A DNA stretch of 64,000 nucleotides, from assembly GCA_018267655.1 (NCBI GenBank), contig JAFDYB010000057.1:62001-126000 (forward strand), written 5' to 3'. Made by a program: the position numbers and the translations under genes. The DNA comes from Bacteroidota bacterium. Lineage in GTDB: Bacteria > Bacteroidota > Bacteroidia > B-17B0 > Aurantibacillaceae. This document shows positions 25,290 to 34,499 of this stretch, piece by piece (position 1 is the first letter of the stretch; every line of letters begins with the position of its first letter). Below the pieces are notes generated by a model. It ran no database searches. It was not told where the DNA came from and saw only the letters and a program-made list of their open reading frames with translations.

Positions 25290-27494
25290 TTATTCAAACT
25301 CAAAAATTACAAATGTAATATCGTCAGTTTGTTCATTTACTCCTTTAAAAGCAATTAACTTTTGCTTTATTGTTTGTGTTTGTTCTGTTACGCTATAAAT
25401 GCTTGTTTCTATTATCCATTCGCGCAGGCGTTTAACTTTAAGTTTTTTTGGCACAGAGGCGTTGTTCTCTGATCCAAATTGATCTACAATGCCATCACTA
25501 AATAAAATAATTCTATCTTTTGCAAGTAGCTCAAATCGTAAATTTTTAAATTTTTCTGTTGAATCAGATAAGCCAACCGGTTGTTTGTTTCCTTTTAATT
25601 CAATCAACTCAGTATTTCTTAAAATGTAAATTGATTGATTAGCACCTGAAAATGTAAGTAAATTTTTTTCGATTTTAATTACAGCAATGTCCATTCCATC
25701 GCGACTTTTATTTTCATTATTTTCATCATTTACACTATTTACAACAATCATTTTCAGCTCATCTAATACTAAACCTGGGGTGTAAATACCTTTTTCTTTA
25801 GTAATAGCATTTAATCCATTTATACCAATTAAACTCATAAATGCACCGGGCACACCATGCCCCGTACAATCAGCTAAAGCAAAAACAAAAAATGAATTAC
25901 TTTGTGTAAACCAATAAAAATCACCACTTACAATATTGCGAGGCAAATAGATTAACCCACATTTTGAAAACGTTTTAAAGAGCGCATTATAGTCGGGGAT
26001 AAGTGCTGTTTGTATGCGATGTGCGTATGTAATGCTATCGGTTATGTCCTTGTGCTTTTCTTCTATTATTTGTTTTTGAGTTTCAACTTCTTCTTTTTGT
26101 TTTGAAATAATTTTGTTTTTTTTCTTATTAGATAAATTTGATTTAAAAATAAGTATTGCAAAAATTAAAATTGAAATAGCAATAACAAGAAGAAGTAATA
26201 AAAAGTTTTTTTGCTTTTGCTCTTTAGCAACCGCTTTTGCATTACTAATTTGTTTATCGAGCTTGTATTGTGCTTCGGCAATTTTTAACTCCTCCTCATA
26301 CTTTTCTTTAGCAACAATTCTTTTTACTTCATTTAGTTTTAATCGCTCCTGAACAGCGTAATACATTTCATAAGCATCAAGCAATTGCGAGGCGTATTTT
26401 TTCTTATTAGAAGAATAATTTTTAATAAGATTATTTAAACAATTTTCTAATTCTTCGATTTCAAATACCTTTTTATAAATATCTTTTGCTTTTTCATAAT
26501 TTATAATAGCCAAATCTGTTTTATGGAACAAATCATAAAGCATTCCTTTTTTTAAGTAATAAAGTCCTTCTGTTGTAGTGTTTTTAAGGCGAGGTAAATA
26601 GTTTTCAGCTTCATTTAAATAATTTTCGGCTTTAGTAAGTTGTTTTTTAAATATAGCAAAATCGCACATACCTATTAATGAAATAACAATTCCTTTAACG
26701 TCATTTATTTCTTTTCTAATCACTAAACCTTTTTCAATATATGATTCAGCTCCAATGCCTTTTTTATAATATAATACTATGCCATAATTATGATATAAAT
26801 GTGCTAAAAGCGCTTTGTCTTTAGATTTAATGGATATAGACAGTGCTTGCTTTAATCCCTCAATTGATTTGGCTGTATCGCCAACTACTAAGTAAAGTTT
26901 GGAGAGATTATTTATAGGTGCTAATAAAATTTCTTTGTTGCTTACTTTATCTTGATAAGACAACGCTTTTTCTAGTAGTTTTATTGCATTAGCTAAATCA
27001 CCTCTTGCTTGGTATGAACCGGATAAATTTGAGTACCCTACAATTATTTCTTTATAATTTTTGAGAGCTATGTTTGAATCTAATGCCGCTTTATAATAAA
27101 AGGCCGTTAATTTGTACTCACTAGTATAGTTACCGTAATAATACCCAATATTGTTAATTGCCAGCGCTCTTTTTTTTCTGTATAAAATACTGTTTTCGTT
27201 TTTTTGAGATAGAGCTTCGTTGCATTTTTTTAAAACCAAGCGGTTGTATTTTATCCAAACATTTTCTGACTGAAGAGATTCAACAATTTCAGATAAAACA
27301 TTGATTTGTGTAGTATCTTGCTTCGCAGCTCTATAGCGCTTCATAAGCGCATCAAGCATTTCTTTATCTGATTTTTCTAAATTATTTGAAATAGAATCTA
27401 CCAAATAATATTCCTTACTTAAAAATTGTGCATTTAAAAGCGATGAAATAAATAAGAATAATACAAGTATTTTAATCTTCCAAATGGTATTCAT
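25290..27494 (-). CDS. TPR sensor with SpoIIE-type PP2C phosphatase
   Basis: 734 residues: signal peptide (ILVLFLFISSLLNAQ), TPR region (~60-370, e.g. AIKLLEKALSYQDKV, AKSIEGLKQALSISIKSKD), long helix, membrane segment ~431-452 (FLLLLLVIAISILIFAILIF), coiled coil, then a PP2C/SpoIIE serine phosphatase (GDFYWF near 519, FALADCTGHGVPGAFMSLIG near 543, DRIILFSDGIVDQFG, NEQTDDITFVIF). The Asp residues for Mn/Mg binding are kept. It probably dephosphorylates an anti-sigma-antagonist-like protein in response to a periplasmic TPR-sensed cue; no such partner is adjacent. Its start lies 23 bases inside the upstream sigma-54 activator gene, so translation is coupled. Confidence 0.92.
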   Translation of the reverse strand: MNTIWKIKILVLFLFISSLLNAQFLSKEYYLVDSISNNLEKSDKEMLDALMKRYRAAKQDTTQINVLSEIVESLQSENVWIKYNRLVLKKCNEALSQKNENSILYRKKRALAINNIGYYYGNYTSEYKLTAFYYKAALDSNIALKNYKEIIVGYSNLSGSYQARGDLANAIKLLEKALSYQDKVSNKEILLAPINNLSKLYLVVGDTAKSIEGLKQALSISIKSKDKALLAHLYHNYGIVLYYKKGIGAESYIEKGLVIRKEINDVKGIVISLIGMCDFAIFKKQLTKAENYLNEAENYLPRLKNTTTEGLYYLKKGMLYDLFHKTDLAIINYEKAKDIYKKVFEIEELENCLNNLIKNYSSNKKKYASQLLDAYEMYYAVQERLKLNEVKRIVAKEKYEEELKIAEAQYKLDKQISNAKAVAKEQKQKNFLLLLLVIAISILIFAILIFKSNLSNKKKNKIISKQKEEVETQKQIIEEKHKDITDSITYAHRIQTALIPDYNALFKTFSKCGLIYLPRNIVSGDFYWFTQSNSFFVFALADCTGHGVPGAFMSLIGINGLNAITKEKGIYTPGLVLDELKMIVVNSVNDENNENKSRDGMDIAVIKIEKNLLTFSGANQSIYILRNTELIELKGNKQPVGLSDSTEKFKNLRFELLAKDRIILFSDGIVDQFGSENNASVPKKLKVKRLREWIIETSIYSVTEQTQTIKQKLIAFKGVNEQTDDITFVIFEFE

Positions 27495-28692
27495 TAATTT
27501 TTCTATATAATGTGCGTTCGCTTATTCCTAGTTCTTTTGCTGCATTTTTTCGTTTGCCTTTATATTTTAAAAGAGCTTTTTTTATCATATCTTTTTCTTT
27601 ATCTTGTAATGATAAACTTTCTTCAACCTCAATAGTTTGCGGTAGTGTATTTTTAGCCCCCAAAATAGGATGGTGAATGTTAATAGAGGGTTTTGCTGTA
27701 GGCACTACAATATTTCGGTCTGTATAATTATCCGAAATAATATTTGATTCTTCTTGACTTATTACAGCTGCTTTTCCCTGGATAATGGTGTAAACAATTT
27801 GCTTCAGCTCATTAAGTTCTGTTCTTGTATCACGAATAATTTTTAAAAACAGCTCCTTATCATTAGTATCTAAAGCACTTTGATTTGAAAGGCTTGGAAC
27901 ATTACTTGAGTTATATTGAGGTAAATATTTTAGTAATGCTTCTGCGTTTATTTCTCTATTTTTTTCAATAATAGAAATTTGCTCGGCAATATTTTTTAAT
28001 TGCCTAATGTTACCTGGCCAATAATAATTGACTAGTATCTCTTCGGCATCAGGGGTTAATCTTAATACTGGCATTCGATAACGTGTTGCAAAATCAGCAG
28101 CAAATTTTCTAAATAATAAATGAATATCTTCTTTGCGATCACGCAATGGCGGCAAGTATATTGGTATGGTATTTAATCGATAATATAAATCCGTTCTAAA
28201 TTTTTGTTGATCAAGTGCCCTATTAAAATTAATGTTTGTGGCGGCAACAACTCTTACATCGGTTTTATGAACTTTACTGCTACCAACCCTAAGGTATTCT
28301 CCGCTTTCTAAAACACGAAGCAATCGCGCTTGAGTAGCTAGTGGCAGCTCACCTACTTCATCTAAAAATATTGTACCGCCATTGGCTACCTCAAAATAGC
28401 CTTTACGTGCTTCGTGAGCGCCGGTAAAGGAGCCTTTTTCATGACCGAATAATTCGCTATCAATTGTTCCTTCAGGAATTGCGCCGCAATTTACGGCAAT
28501 ATATGGCCCATGTTTTCTAGCACTGTACTGGTGTACTATTTGCGGAAAAACTTCTTTACCCGTTCCGCTTTCTCCGTTTATCAGTACATTTAAATCTGTA
28601 GGGGCCACTTGGTACGCCACATCTATTGCTCTTTCTAAGAGAATATTATTTCCTATTATACCGTATTTTTGTTTTAAATCTTGTGTGTTCAT
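27472..28692 (-). CDS. Sigma-54-dependent transcriptional activator (AAA+ plus Fis HTH, no receiver)
   Basis: 406 residues. It begins almost directly with the AAA+ domain: Walker A GESGTGKE near 40, the sigma-54 contact loop GSFTGA near 90 (a variant of GAFTGA), Walker B GGTIFLDEVGELP, then the arginine-finger region PLRDRKEDI. A Fis-type HTH ends the chain (KGKRKNAAKELGISERTLYRKI). There is no N-terminal receiver or PAS domain, so activity is presumably controlled by another protein or by level. The overlapping SpoIIE gene downstream is an obvious candidate partner. A 31-base palindrome lies just upstream (28715-28745). Confidence 0.92.
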   Translation of the reverse strand: MNTQDLKQKYGIIGNNILLERAIDVAYQVAPTDLNVLINGESGTGKEVFPQIVHQYSARKHGPYIAVNCGAIPEGTIDSELFGHEKGSFTGAHEARKGYFEVANGGTIFLDEVGELPLATQARLLRVLESGEYLRVGSSKVHKTDVRVVAATNINFNRALDQQKFRTDLYYRLNTIPIYLPPLRDRKEDIHLLFRKFAADFATRYRMPVLRLTPDAEEILVNYYWPGNIRQLKNIAEQISIIEKNREINAEALLKYLPQYNSSNVPSLSNQSALDTNDKELFLKIIRDTRTELNELKQIVYTIIQGKAAVISQEESNIISDNYTDRNIVVPTAKPSINIHHPILGAKNTLPQTIEVEESLSLQDKEKDMIKKALLKYKGKRKNAAKELGISERTLYRKINEYHLED

Positions 28693-28714
28693 TTATTTTA
28701 TTTTTTATTCAATA

Positions 28715-28750
28715 AACTATTTGTCAAAAATTTTGACAAATAGTTATACT
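28715..28750. repeat. Palindromic direct repeat, copy 1 (flanks AAA_14 gene)
   Basis: A perfect inverted repeat with 15-base arms (AACTATTTGTCAAAA, one centre base, then its complement) occupies 28715-28745 and is followed by ATACT. Bases 28716-28750 match copy 2 (29965-29999) at 32 of 35 positions in the same orientation. It sits between the AAA_14 stop and the sigma-54 activator start. Confidence 0.85.
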
Positions 28751-28751
28751 T

Positions 28752-29939
28752 TTAGTACAAATTACCTCCCCATAAAAATTGTTTAAAACCATTAGAAGCT
28801 GGATTATTTCCTATTAAAATTTGCTTTTTTATTCCTAATTCTAAAGATCGAGCTTTTAAAACAGTTAAATCCTGAAGAATAGGAGTTTCTTTTACCTCAG
28901 TGGCTATTTTTTTATTTAAAATAAAATCTATCTCTTGTCCCGTTTTCTTTTGATAATAATTTACTTCAAATAAATGATGTAGTTGTATCGCTATTGCATT
29001 TTCAAATAATTGCCCTGAAGAAATTGTATCTCCAGCTAAGGCATGCAATAAGCCATTGTCTGAAAAGTATAACTTGGGTTGTTGGCTTACTTCTTTGTCA
29101 ATATTTTTCGTAAACGGTTTTACTAATTTAATAAGATAAGTGTTCTCAAATAAGTAAATATAATCGCTTATTTTTCTTCGGTCAATTCCTGCCACGCTAC
29201 TTAATTTTGTAAAATCTATTTTTGAGCCAACTCTTGCCGAAAGCAGTTTCGCTAAATTGAATAAATCTTTATTTAAAGAATAGTCAGACAACAATTTTAC
29301 GTCCATATCAATGTATGAGTTTATAATGTCTGACAATAATTCTTTTTTATGTTTAATACTTTTACTCATTACCACTTCTGGGAAGCCGCCATATTTTATA
29401 AATTCTTTATAAAACTCTTTATATTTATTATACCAAGCTATATTAAATTGAACTTGAGAATATTTAGTGATAAGATCTTCCTTTGCACCTCTGAATAGTA
29501 AAAATTCATTAAAGTTTAAAGGATGCATTTCAAAAATGGTTTTTCTACCGGCTAAACTTTCTGTAAATAGATTTTTTAAGTAATACGAGCTAGAGCCTGT
29601 AACAATAAATTTTACGCTGTAAGTATCATAGATGTATTTAATAAAACTCGGTAAATTTTTTATTAACTGAATTTCATCTAAAACAATAACCGCCGTTTTA
29701 TTAAATGTAATGCCTTGTAATTCTAATTCGTTGATGATAGAATCGTATGAAGGTGTATTAAACAAAGTTTGATATTCTATTTTTTCGCAGTCAATATAAA
29801 TTTTATTGTTGTGTTTTACTTTACTTAATAAGTATTTTACGGCTGTACTTTTTCCTACGCGTCGCATTCCAAGCACTACGGTAACCTGCCTTTTATTCAA
29901 ATGCTTTTCAAGTTTCCGATATATTTGTCTTACAACCAT
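28752..29939 (-). CDS. AAA_14 / DUF4143 ATPase
   Basis: 395 residues. Walker A GMRRVGKST at 24-32, Walker B AVIVLDEIQLI near 85, sensor FIVTGSSSYYLK, then the ESLAGRKTIFEMHPLNFNEFL stretch typical of the family, and a C-terminal DUF4143 nuclease-like fold (YYQKKTGQEIDFILNKKIATEVKE). These ATPases occur in multiple scattered copies in many Bacteroidota and archaea; their function is not established. ATG 29939 is chosen over a codon further upstream because a TATTTTTG promoter box (29951-29944) lies just before it. The gene is bracketed by near-identical palindromic repeats, which suggests a mobile cassette or shared operators. Confidence 0.9.
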   Translation of the reverse strand: MVVRQIYRKLEKHLNKRQVTVVLGMRRVGKSTAVKYLLSKVKHNNKIYIDCEKIEYQTLFNTPSYDSIINELELQGITFNKTAVIVLDEIQLIKNLPSFIKYIYDTYSVKFIVTGSSSYYLKNLFTESLAGRKTIFEMHPLNFNEFLLFRGAKEDLITKYSQVQFNIAWYNKYKEFYKEFIKYGGFPEVVMSKSIKHKKELLSDIINSYIDMDVKLLSDYSLNKDLFNLAKLLSARVGSKIDFTKLSSVAGIDRRKISDYIYLFENTYLIKLVKPFTKNIDKEVSQQPKLYFSDNGLLHALAGDTISSGQLFENAIAIQLHHLFEVNYYQKKTGQEIDFILNKKIATEVKETPILQDLTVLKARSLELGIKKQILIGNNPASNGFKQFLWGGNLY

Positions 29940-29943
29940 AACA

Positions 29944-29951
29944 CAAAAATA
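29944..29951 (-). promoter_or_regulatory. -7 box (TATTTTTG) of AAA_14 gene, near-leaderless
   Basis: Read on the minus strand, TATTTTTG ends 4 bases before the ATG at 29939. A TTG inside palindromic repeat copy 2 lies 22 bases upstream of the box, so the repeat covers the -33 position and could act as an operator. Confidence 0.45.
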
Positions 29952-29964
29952 CAAAATTCATTTT

Positions 29965-29999
29965 ACTATTTGTCAAAAAATTTGACTAAAAGTTATACT
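29965..29999. repeat. Palindromic direct repeat, copy 2 (between AAA_14 gene and miaB)
   Basis: It starts ACTATTTGTCAAAAAATTTG and ends AGTTATACT, matching copy 1 with 3 mismatches that spoil part of its dyad symmetry. A further half-site-like TCTGTCAAAT follows at 30001-30010, reaching the miaB stop codon. Confidence 0.8.
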
Positions 30000-30009
30000 A
30001 TCTGTCAAA

Positions 30010-31437
30010 TTATTTAACAACTTCTCCAATTAAAGTACTACTAGTACAGCTTGTAGCTAACACATTAACATACTCCCCTTTTTTATGATTACCTTTAGGA
30101 AACACCACTACTGTGTTTTGAGAATTTCTTCCACTCAGCATTTCATCTGATTTCTTTGAAACCCCTTCTATTAAAACTCTGTGCCTTTTCCCTACACCTT
30201 CTTTGGTTCTTATTTCGCTATGTTTGCGTTGTAAATCAACAATTTGGCTTAATCGTTTACTCTTTATTTCGTTAGGTACGTCATCAGCATATTTTCGTTC
30301 TGCCAATGTTTTAGGTCTTTCGCTATAGGCAAACATATATGCAAATTCATATTTTATTTCATTCATTAAAGAAACCGTATCTTGATGCTCTTGATCTGTT
30401 TCTCCACAAAAACCAACTATAATATCTGAGCTAATAGCGGCATCTGGTAATATTCTTCTAATGGCAGCTATTCTATCTAAATACCATTCACGGCTATAAC
30501 CCCTATTCATTTTTTCTAATAAAGCGGTGCTTCCGCTTTGTACCGGCAAGTGAACGTATTTACATATATTTTCATACTTTGCCATTGCTATTAATACATC
30601 GTCTCCCATATCTTTAGGATGAGATGTGGAATAACGTACTCTTAAATCTGGATGAATCATAGCAACCATTTCTAATAATTGGGCAAATGTTGTGGCGTTA
30701 GCTCTTTGTTCTTCTGTGAGGTTTTCTTTTTTTAATCCACCGCCAGTCCATAAATAGGAATTTACATTTTGTCCTAACAAGGTTACTTCTCTATAACCAT
30801 TATCAAAAGCTTCTTTACATTCTCTTACAATAGTTTCGGGTTCTCTGCTACGCTCTCTTCCTCTGGTAAATGGAACCACGCAAAAGCTACACATATTATC
30901 GCAGCCACGCATAATGCTTACAAAAGCGCTTACTCCGTTGTGGTCTAATCGAACAGGTGATATATCTGCATACGTTTCTTCTTTACTTAAAATAACATTA
31001 ATAGCCTGTTGCCCACTTTCGGCTACGGCAATTAAATTTGGTAAATCTCGGTAAGCATCAGGGCCTACAACCATATCCACTAATTTTTCTTCTTCTAAAA
31101 ATTGATGTTTTATACGTTCAGCCATGCAACCTAATACGCCTATTAAAAGGTTTTTATTGGCTTTTTTAGCTTTTTTATAGTCTTGCAAACGCTGGCGAAC
31201 ACGCGATTCTGCATTCTCTCGTATAGCACAGGTATTTACAAAAATTAAATCAGCTTCCTTAAAATCTGTGGTAGTTGAATACCCTTCATTTATTAATATA
31301 GAAGCTACTATTTCGCTATCCGAAAAATTCATTTGGCAACCATAGCTTTCTAAAAATAATTTTTTACCACCTTTTTGTTTAGGTTCTTTAACCATTATTT
31401 CGCCTTGGCGCACCTCGTCTATCTGCTTATTTTCCAT
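30010..31437 (-). CDS. miaB: tRNA-2-methylthio-N6-dimethylallyladenosine synthase MiaB
   Basis: 475 residues. It methylthiolates i6A37 in tRNAs reading UNN codons. N-terminal cluster cysteines lie in [24 protein letters not shown] and LGCMAERIK. The radical-SAM triad is [19 protein letters not shown], followed by [40 protein letters not shown] and [11 protein letters not shown], then a TRAM domain at the C-terminus. GCQMN and GRERS are MiaB-specific choices relative to MtaB and RimO. ATG at 31437 (MENKQIDEV) is preferred over a start 18 bases earlier. Confidence 0.96.
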   Translation of the reverse strand: MENKQIDEVRQGEIMVKEPKQKGGKKLFLESYGCQMNFSDSEIVASILINEGYSTTTDFKEADLIFVNTCAIRENAESRVRQRLQDYKKAKKANKNLLIGVLGCMAERIKHQFLEEEKLVDMVVGPDAYRDLPNLIAVAESGQQAINVILSKEETYADISPVRLDHNGVSAFVSIMRGCDNMCSFCVVPFTRGRERSREPETIVRECKEAFDNGYREVTLLGQNVNSYLWTGGGLKKENLTEEQRANATTFAQLLEMVAMIHPDLRVRYSTSHPKDMGDDVLIAMAKYENICKYVHLPVQSGSTALLEKMNRGYSREWYLDRIAAIRRILPDAAISSDIIVGFCGETDQEHQDTVSLMNEIKYEFAYMFAYSERPKTLAERKYADDVPNEIKSKRLSQIVDLQRKHSEIRTKEGVGKRHRVLIEGVSKKSDEMLSGRNSQNTVVVFPKGNHKKGEYVNVLATSCTSSTLIGEVVK

Positions 31438-31749
31438 TGATTTGTAAAGGTACAAATAAATGACAAATTGACAGATTTTTATTCTTGATTTTTTTCATCT
31501 TTACCTAGGTACATTTACCTAGCTTAGTATTAGGTGTTTTAATATTCACTTTGCTTTTTAAAAATAGATAAAAAGCTTTAAGAGGAAAATTATTTCATCT
31601 TTTCAATTTTAAAACAACTGATTTTCAGTTATTTGTATTTTTTTTCTGTAAAAAAGTCTTTTAAAATTTGTGTTTATATAAAATTTTAATGTTTCCTTTG
31701 CCAAAATTTTAGGATACATTATTAATATATATCAAAGGTATTTTATAGC
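31438..31749. other. Divergent intergenic region between miaB and topA
   Basis: 312 very AT-rich bases without a gene. It holds an inverted repeat CTAGGTA (31505-31511) / TACCTAG (31516-31522) with a 4-base spacer, and AACTGA (31616-31621) / TCAGTT (31625-31630). Either could be an operator. I see no clean TAnnTTTG box for topA. Confidence 0.4.
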
Positions 31750-34392
31750 ATGGCAAAAAATTTAGTAATAGTTGAGAGTCCGGCAAAAGCTAAAACAATT
31801 GAAGGTTTTTTAGGAAAAGATTACGTTGTAAAGTCAAGTTTTGGACACGTGCGTGATTTGGTAAAAAAAGATTTAGGAATTAATGTTGAAAAAAACTTTA
31901 CGCCTACTTATGAGGTTCAGCCCGATAAAACAAAAGTAATTGATGAACTAAAAAAATTAAGTGGAAAGGCAGAAATGGTTTGGTTGGCATCTGATGAAGA
32001 CCGTGAGGGAGAAGCAATTAGCTGGCATTTGTTTGAAGCCTTAAACCTTGATAAAAATAGAACTAAGCGAATTGTTTTTCACGAAATTACTAAACCGGCT
32101 ATTCAAAAAGCTATTCAAAATCCAAGAGGAATAGACATTAATTTAGTTAACGCGCAACAAGCCCGTCGCATATTAGATCGTTTGGTTGGTTTTGAATTAA
32201 GTCCTGTGCTGTGGCGAAAGGTAAAACCAAGTTTAAGTGCCGGTCGTGTGCAATCTGTAGCCGTACGTTTAATTGTAGAGCGTGAGCGCGAAATTCAGCA
32301 GTTTCAATCACTTTCTTCTTTTAAAGTCTCGGCTATATTTCAAACAGAAAAAAATCAAGTAAAAGCCGAACTGTCTGAACGCTTTAAAACAGAAGCAGAA
32401 GCAGAAGCTTTTTTAAAAAAATGCATACCGGCAATTTATACTGTAAACAGTTTAGAAACAAAACCGGCAAAACGCAGTCCGGCCGCACCTTTTACAACAT
32501 CAACCTTACAACAAGAAGCTGCACGCAAATTAGGGTTTAGTGTAGCGCAAACTATGACTGTGGCGCAACGTCTATACGAGGCAGGAAAAATCACATACAT
32601 GCGTACAGATAGCGTAAATTTATCAGAAACAGCATTAAACCAAGCGCAAGAAGCAATTATTTCAAATTTTGGAGAAAAATATCACCAGCAGCGTCGCTTT
32701 AAAACAAAAAGCAAAGGTGCGCAGGAGGCTCACGAAGCCATTCGTCCTACCTATATTCAAAATCAAACTATTGCGGGTGAACGTAATGAACAACGTTTAT
32801 ACGATTTAATTTGGAAGCGTACTATTGCATCACAAATGGCTGATGCCGAATTAGAAAAAACAAATGTAAAAATAGGTATTAGCACCGCCCCACAAATATA
32901 CACAGCACAAGGCGAAGTGCTTAAATTTGACGGATTTTTAAAAGTTTATATTGAGGGAACTGATGATGAGGGAGACGAGGAAAATAGCACAATGCTTCCA
33001 TCAATGAAACAAGGCCAAACATTATTGGCATTAAACACCGAAGCTGTTGAACGCTTTACTCATCACCCGCCACGCTATACCGAAGCAAGTTTAGTGAAAA
33101 AATTAGAAGAGTTAGGGATTGGTCGCCCTTCAACTTATGCGCCTACAATTAGTACAGTGCAAAAACGCAATTACGTTGAAAAAGGCGACAGAATGGGAAG
33201 CCCCAGAAATTTCACAGTGCTTGCGTTTTCGGGTAAAGCAATTTCGAAAGAAATAAAAACTGAAAATACCGGTGCCGAAAAAGCAAAACTATTTCCAACA
33301 GATATTGGCGCAGTGGTAACCGATTTTTTAATTCAGTATTTTCCTGAGATTTTAGATTATCATTTTACTGCAAAAGTTGAAGAAGAATTTGACGATATTG
33401 CCGAAGGTAAAATAGATTGGACTAAAATGCTGAATGCATTTTATAAGCCATTTCACAAAACCGTTGAAAATACTATTGATAATAGCGAACGAGCCAGCGG
33501 CGAACGTTTGCTAGGAGAAGATCCTGTAAGCAAAAAACCTGTTTATGTTCGCATAGGGCGATTTGGGCCTTTGGCTCAAATTGGCGATTCTCTTAGTGAA
33601 ACTAACGAAGAAAAGCCTCGCTTTGCCAGCTTAAGAAAAGAACAAAGTATTGAAACCATTACTTTACAAGAAGCACTTGACTTATTTAAACTCCCCTTAA
33701 CTATTGGAACACATAAAAACAATGATGTGGTAGTTGCTGTGGGTCGCTTTGGCCCTTACATTAAATTTGGCGAGCAATTTATATCAATACCTCGCAATGA
33801 AGATCCTTTATCAGTTGATTTGCAACGGGCCATAGAACTTATTAAAGAAAAAGAAATAGCTAATGCCCCTATAGCTCATTATAAAGGAGTGGGCATTACA
33901 AAAGGAAAAGGAAGGTTTGGCCCATTTATTAAGTTTGGTGATTTATATATTAATGTGCCTAGAGCCTACGATTTTGAAAATTTATCTCAAAAAGAAATTG
34001 AAGAGTTAGTAGATAAAAAATTAGAAAAAGAAGCTAATCGTTTTATACAACAATGGCCCGAAGAAAATATTGCTATTGAAAATGGCAGGTGGGGACCCTT
34101 TATTAGATTTAAAAAAGATATGCTTAAGCTAACTAAAGCCGAAGATGGCAAAAGACACGAGCCTGAAGCATTAAAACATATTTCGTTAGAGGAAGTCAAG
34201 CGAATGATAGTTGAACAAGTGCCCAATGCATTTGATAAAAAAGCTAAAAAAAAGGCGGCCAACAACAAGGCTGAAGTAAAATCTGAAACAACTAAAAACA
34301 CGGTTGCTAAAAAGAAAGCGACTGTTAAGAAAGCTGCTTCAAAAAAGGCAGCAGTAAAAAAAGCAGCCATTAAAAAGGGGAAAAAAAAATAG
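31750..34392 (+). CDS. topA: DNA topoisomerase I
   Basis: 880 residues; type IA topoisomerase that relaxes negative supercoils. Toprim domain at the N-terminus (NLVIVESPAKAKTIEGFLG; ASDEDREGEAISWHLFEAL), active-site region GKITYMRTDSVNLSE with the catalytic Tyr near 281, and the GRPSTYAPTISTVQKRNYVE motif. Instead of Cys4 zinc fingers, the C-terminus carries several repeats of the GRFGPxxxxG/GRWGPFIRF type, usual in Bacteroidota and some other phyla. A Lys/Ala-rich basic tail of ~45 residues (VAKKKATVKKAASKKAAVKK) ends the protein and probably binds DNA nonspecifically. Start ATG at 31750. Confidence 0.97.
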   Translation: MAKNLVIVESPAKAKTIEGFLGKDYVVKSSFGHVRDLVKKDLGINVEKNFTPTYEVQPDKTKVIDELKKLSGKAEMVWLASDEDREGEAISWHLFEALNLDKNRTKRIVFHEITKPAIQKAIQNPRGIDINLVNAQQARRILDRLVGFELSPVLWRKVKPSLSAGRVQSVAVRLIVEREREIQQFQSLSSFKVSAIFQTEKNQVKAELSERFKTEAEAEAFLKKCIPAIYTVNSLETKPAKRSPAAPFTTSTLQQEAARKLGFSVAQTMTVAQRLYEAGKITYMRTDSVNLSETALNQAQEAIISNFGEKYHQQRRFKTKSKGAQEAHEAIRPTYIQNQTIAGERNEQRLYDLIWKRTIASQMADAELEKTNVKIGISTAPQIYTAQGEVLKFDGFLKVYIEGTDDEGDEENSTMLPSMKQGQTLLALNTEAVERFTHHPPRYTEASLVKKLEELGIGRPSTYAPTISTVQKRNYVEKGDRMGSPRNFTVLAFSGKAISKEIKTENTGAEKAKLFPTDIGAVVTDFLIQYFPEILDYHFTAKVEEEFDDIAEGKIDWTKMLNAFYKPFHKTVENTIDNSERASGERLLGEDPVSKKPVYVRIGRFGPLAQIGDSLSETNEEKPRFASLRKEQSIETITLQEALDLFKLPLTIGTHKNNDVVVAVGRFGPYIKFGEQFISIPRNEDPLSVDLQRAIELIKEKEIANAPIAHYKGVGITKGKGRFGPFIKFGDLYINVPRAYDFENLSQKEIEELVDKKLEKEANRFIQQWPEENIAIENGRWGPFIRFKKDMLKLTKAEDGKRHEPEALKHISLEEVKRMIVEQVPNAFDKKAKKKAANNKAEVKSETTKNTVAKKKATVKKAASKKAAVKKAAIKKGKKK

Positions 34393-34499
34393 TGCGCTTT
34401 TAGAAAATACTTAAAAAATCTAAAAAACCAATATTTTCGTAAAGTGTAACTTAGGATATTAGAATTAACTTTATCTTTAAGCCCACAGCATTTAATAAT

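Noticed and set aside
33987..34370. 127-residue minus-strand frame
   Set aside because: Antisense of the Lys/Ala-rich tail of topoisomerase I.
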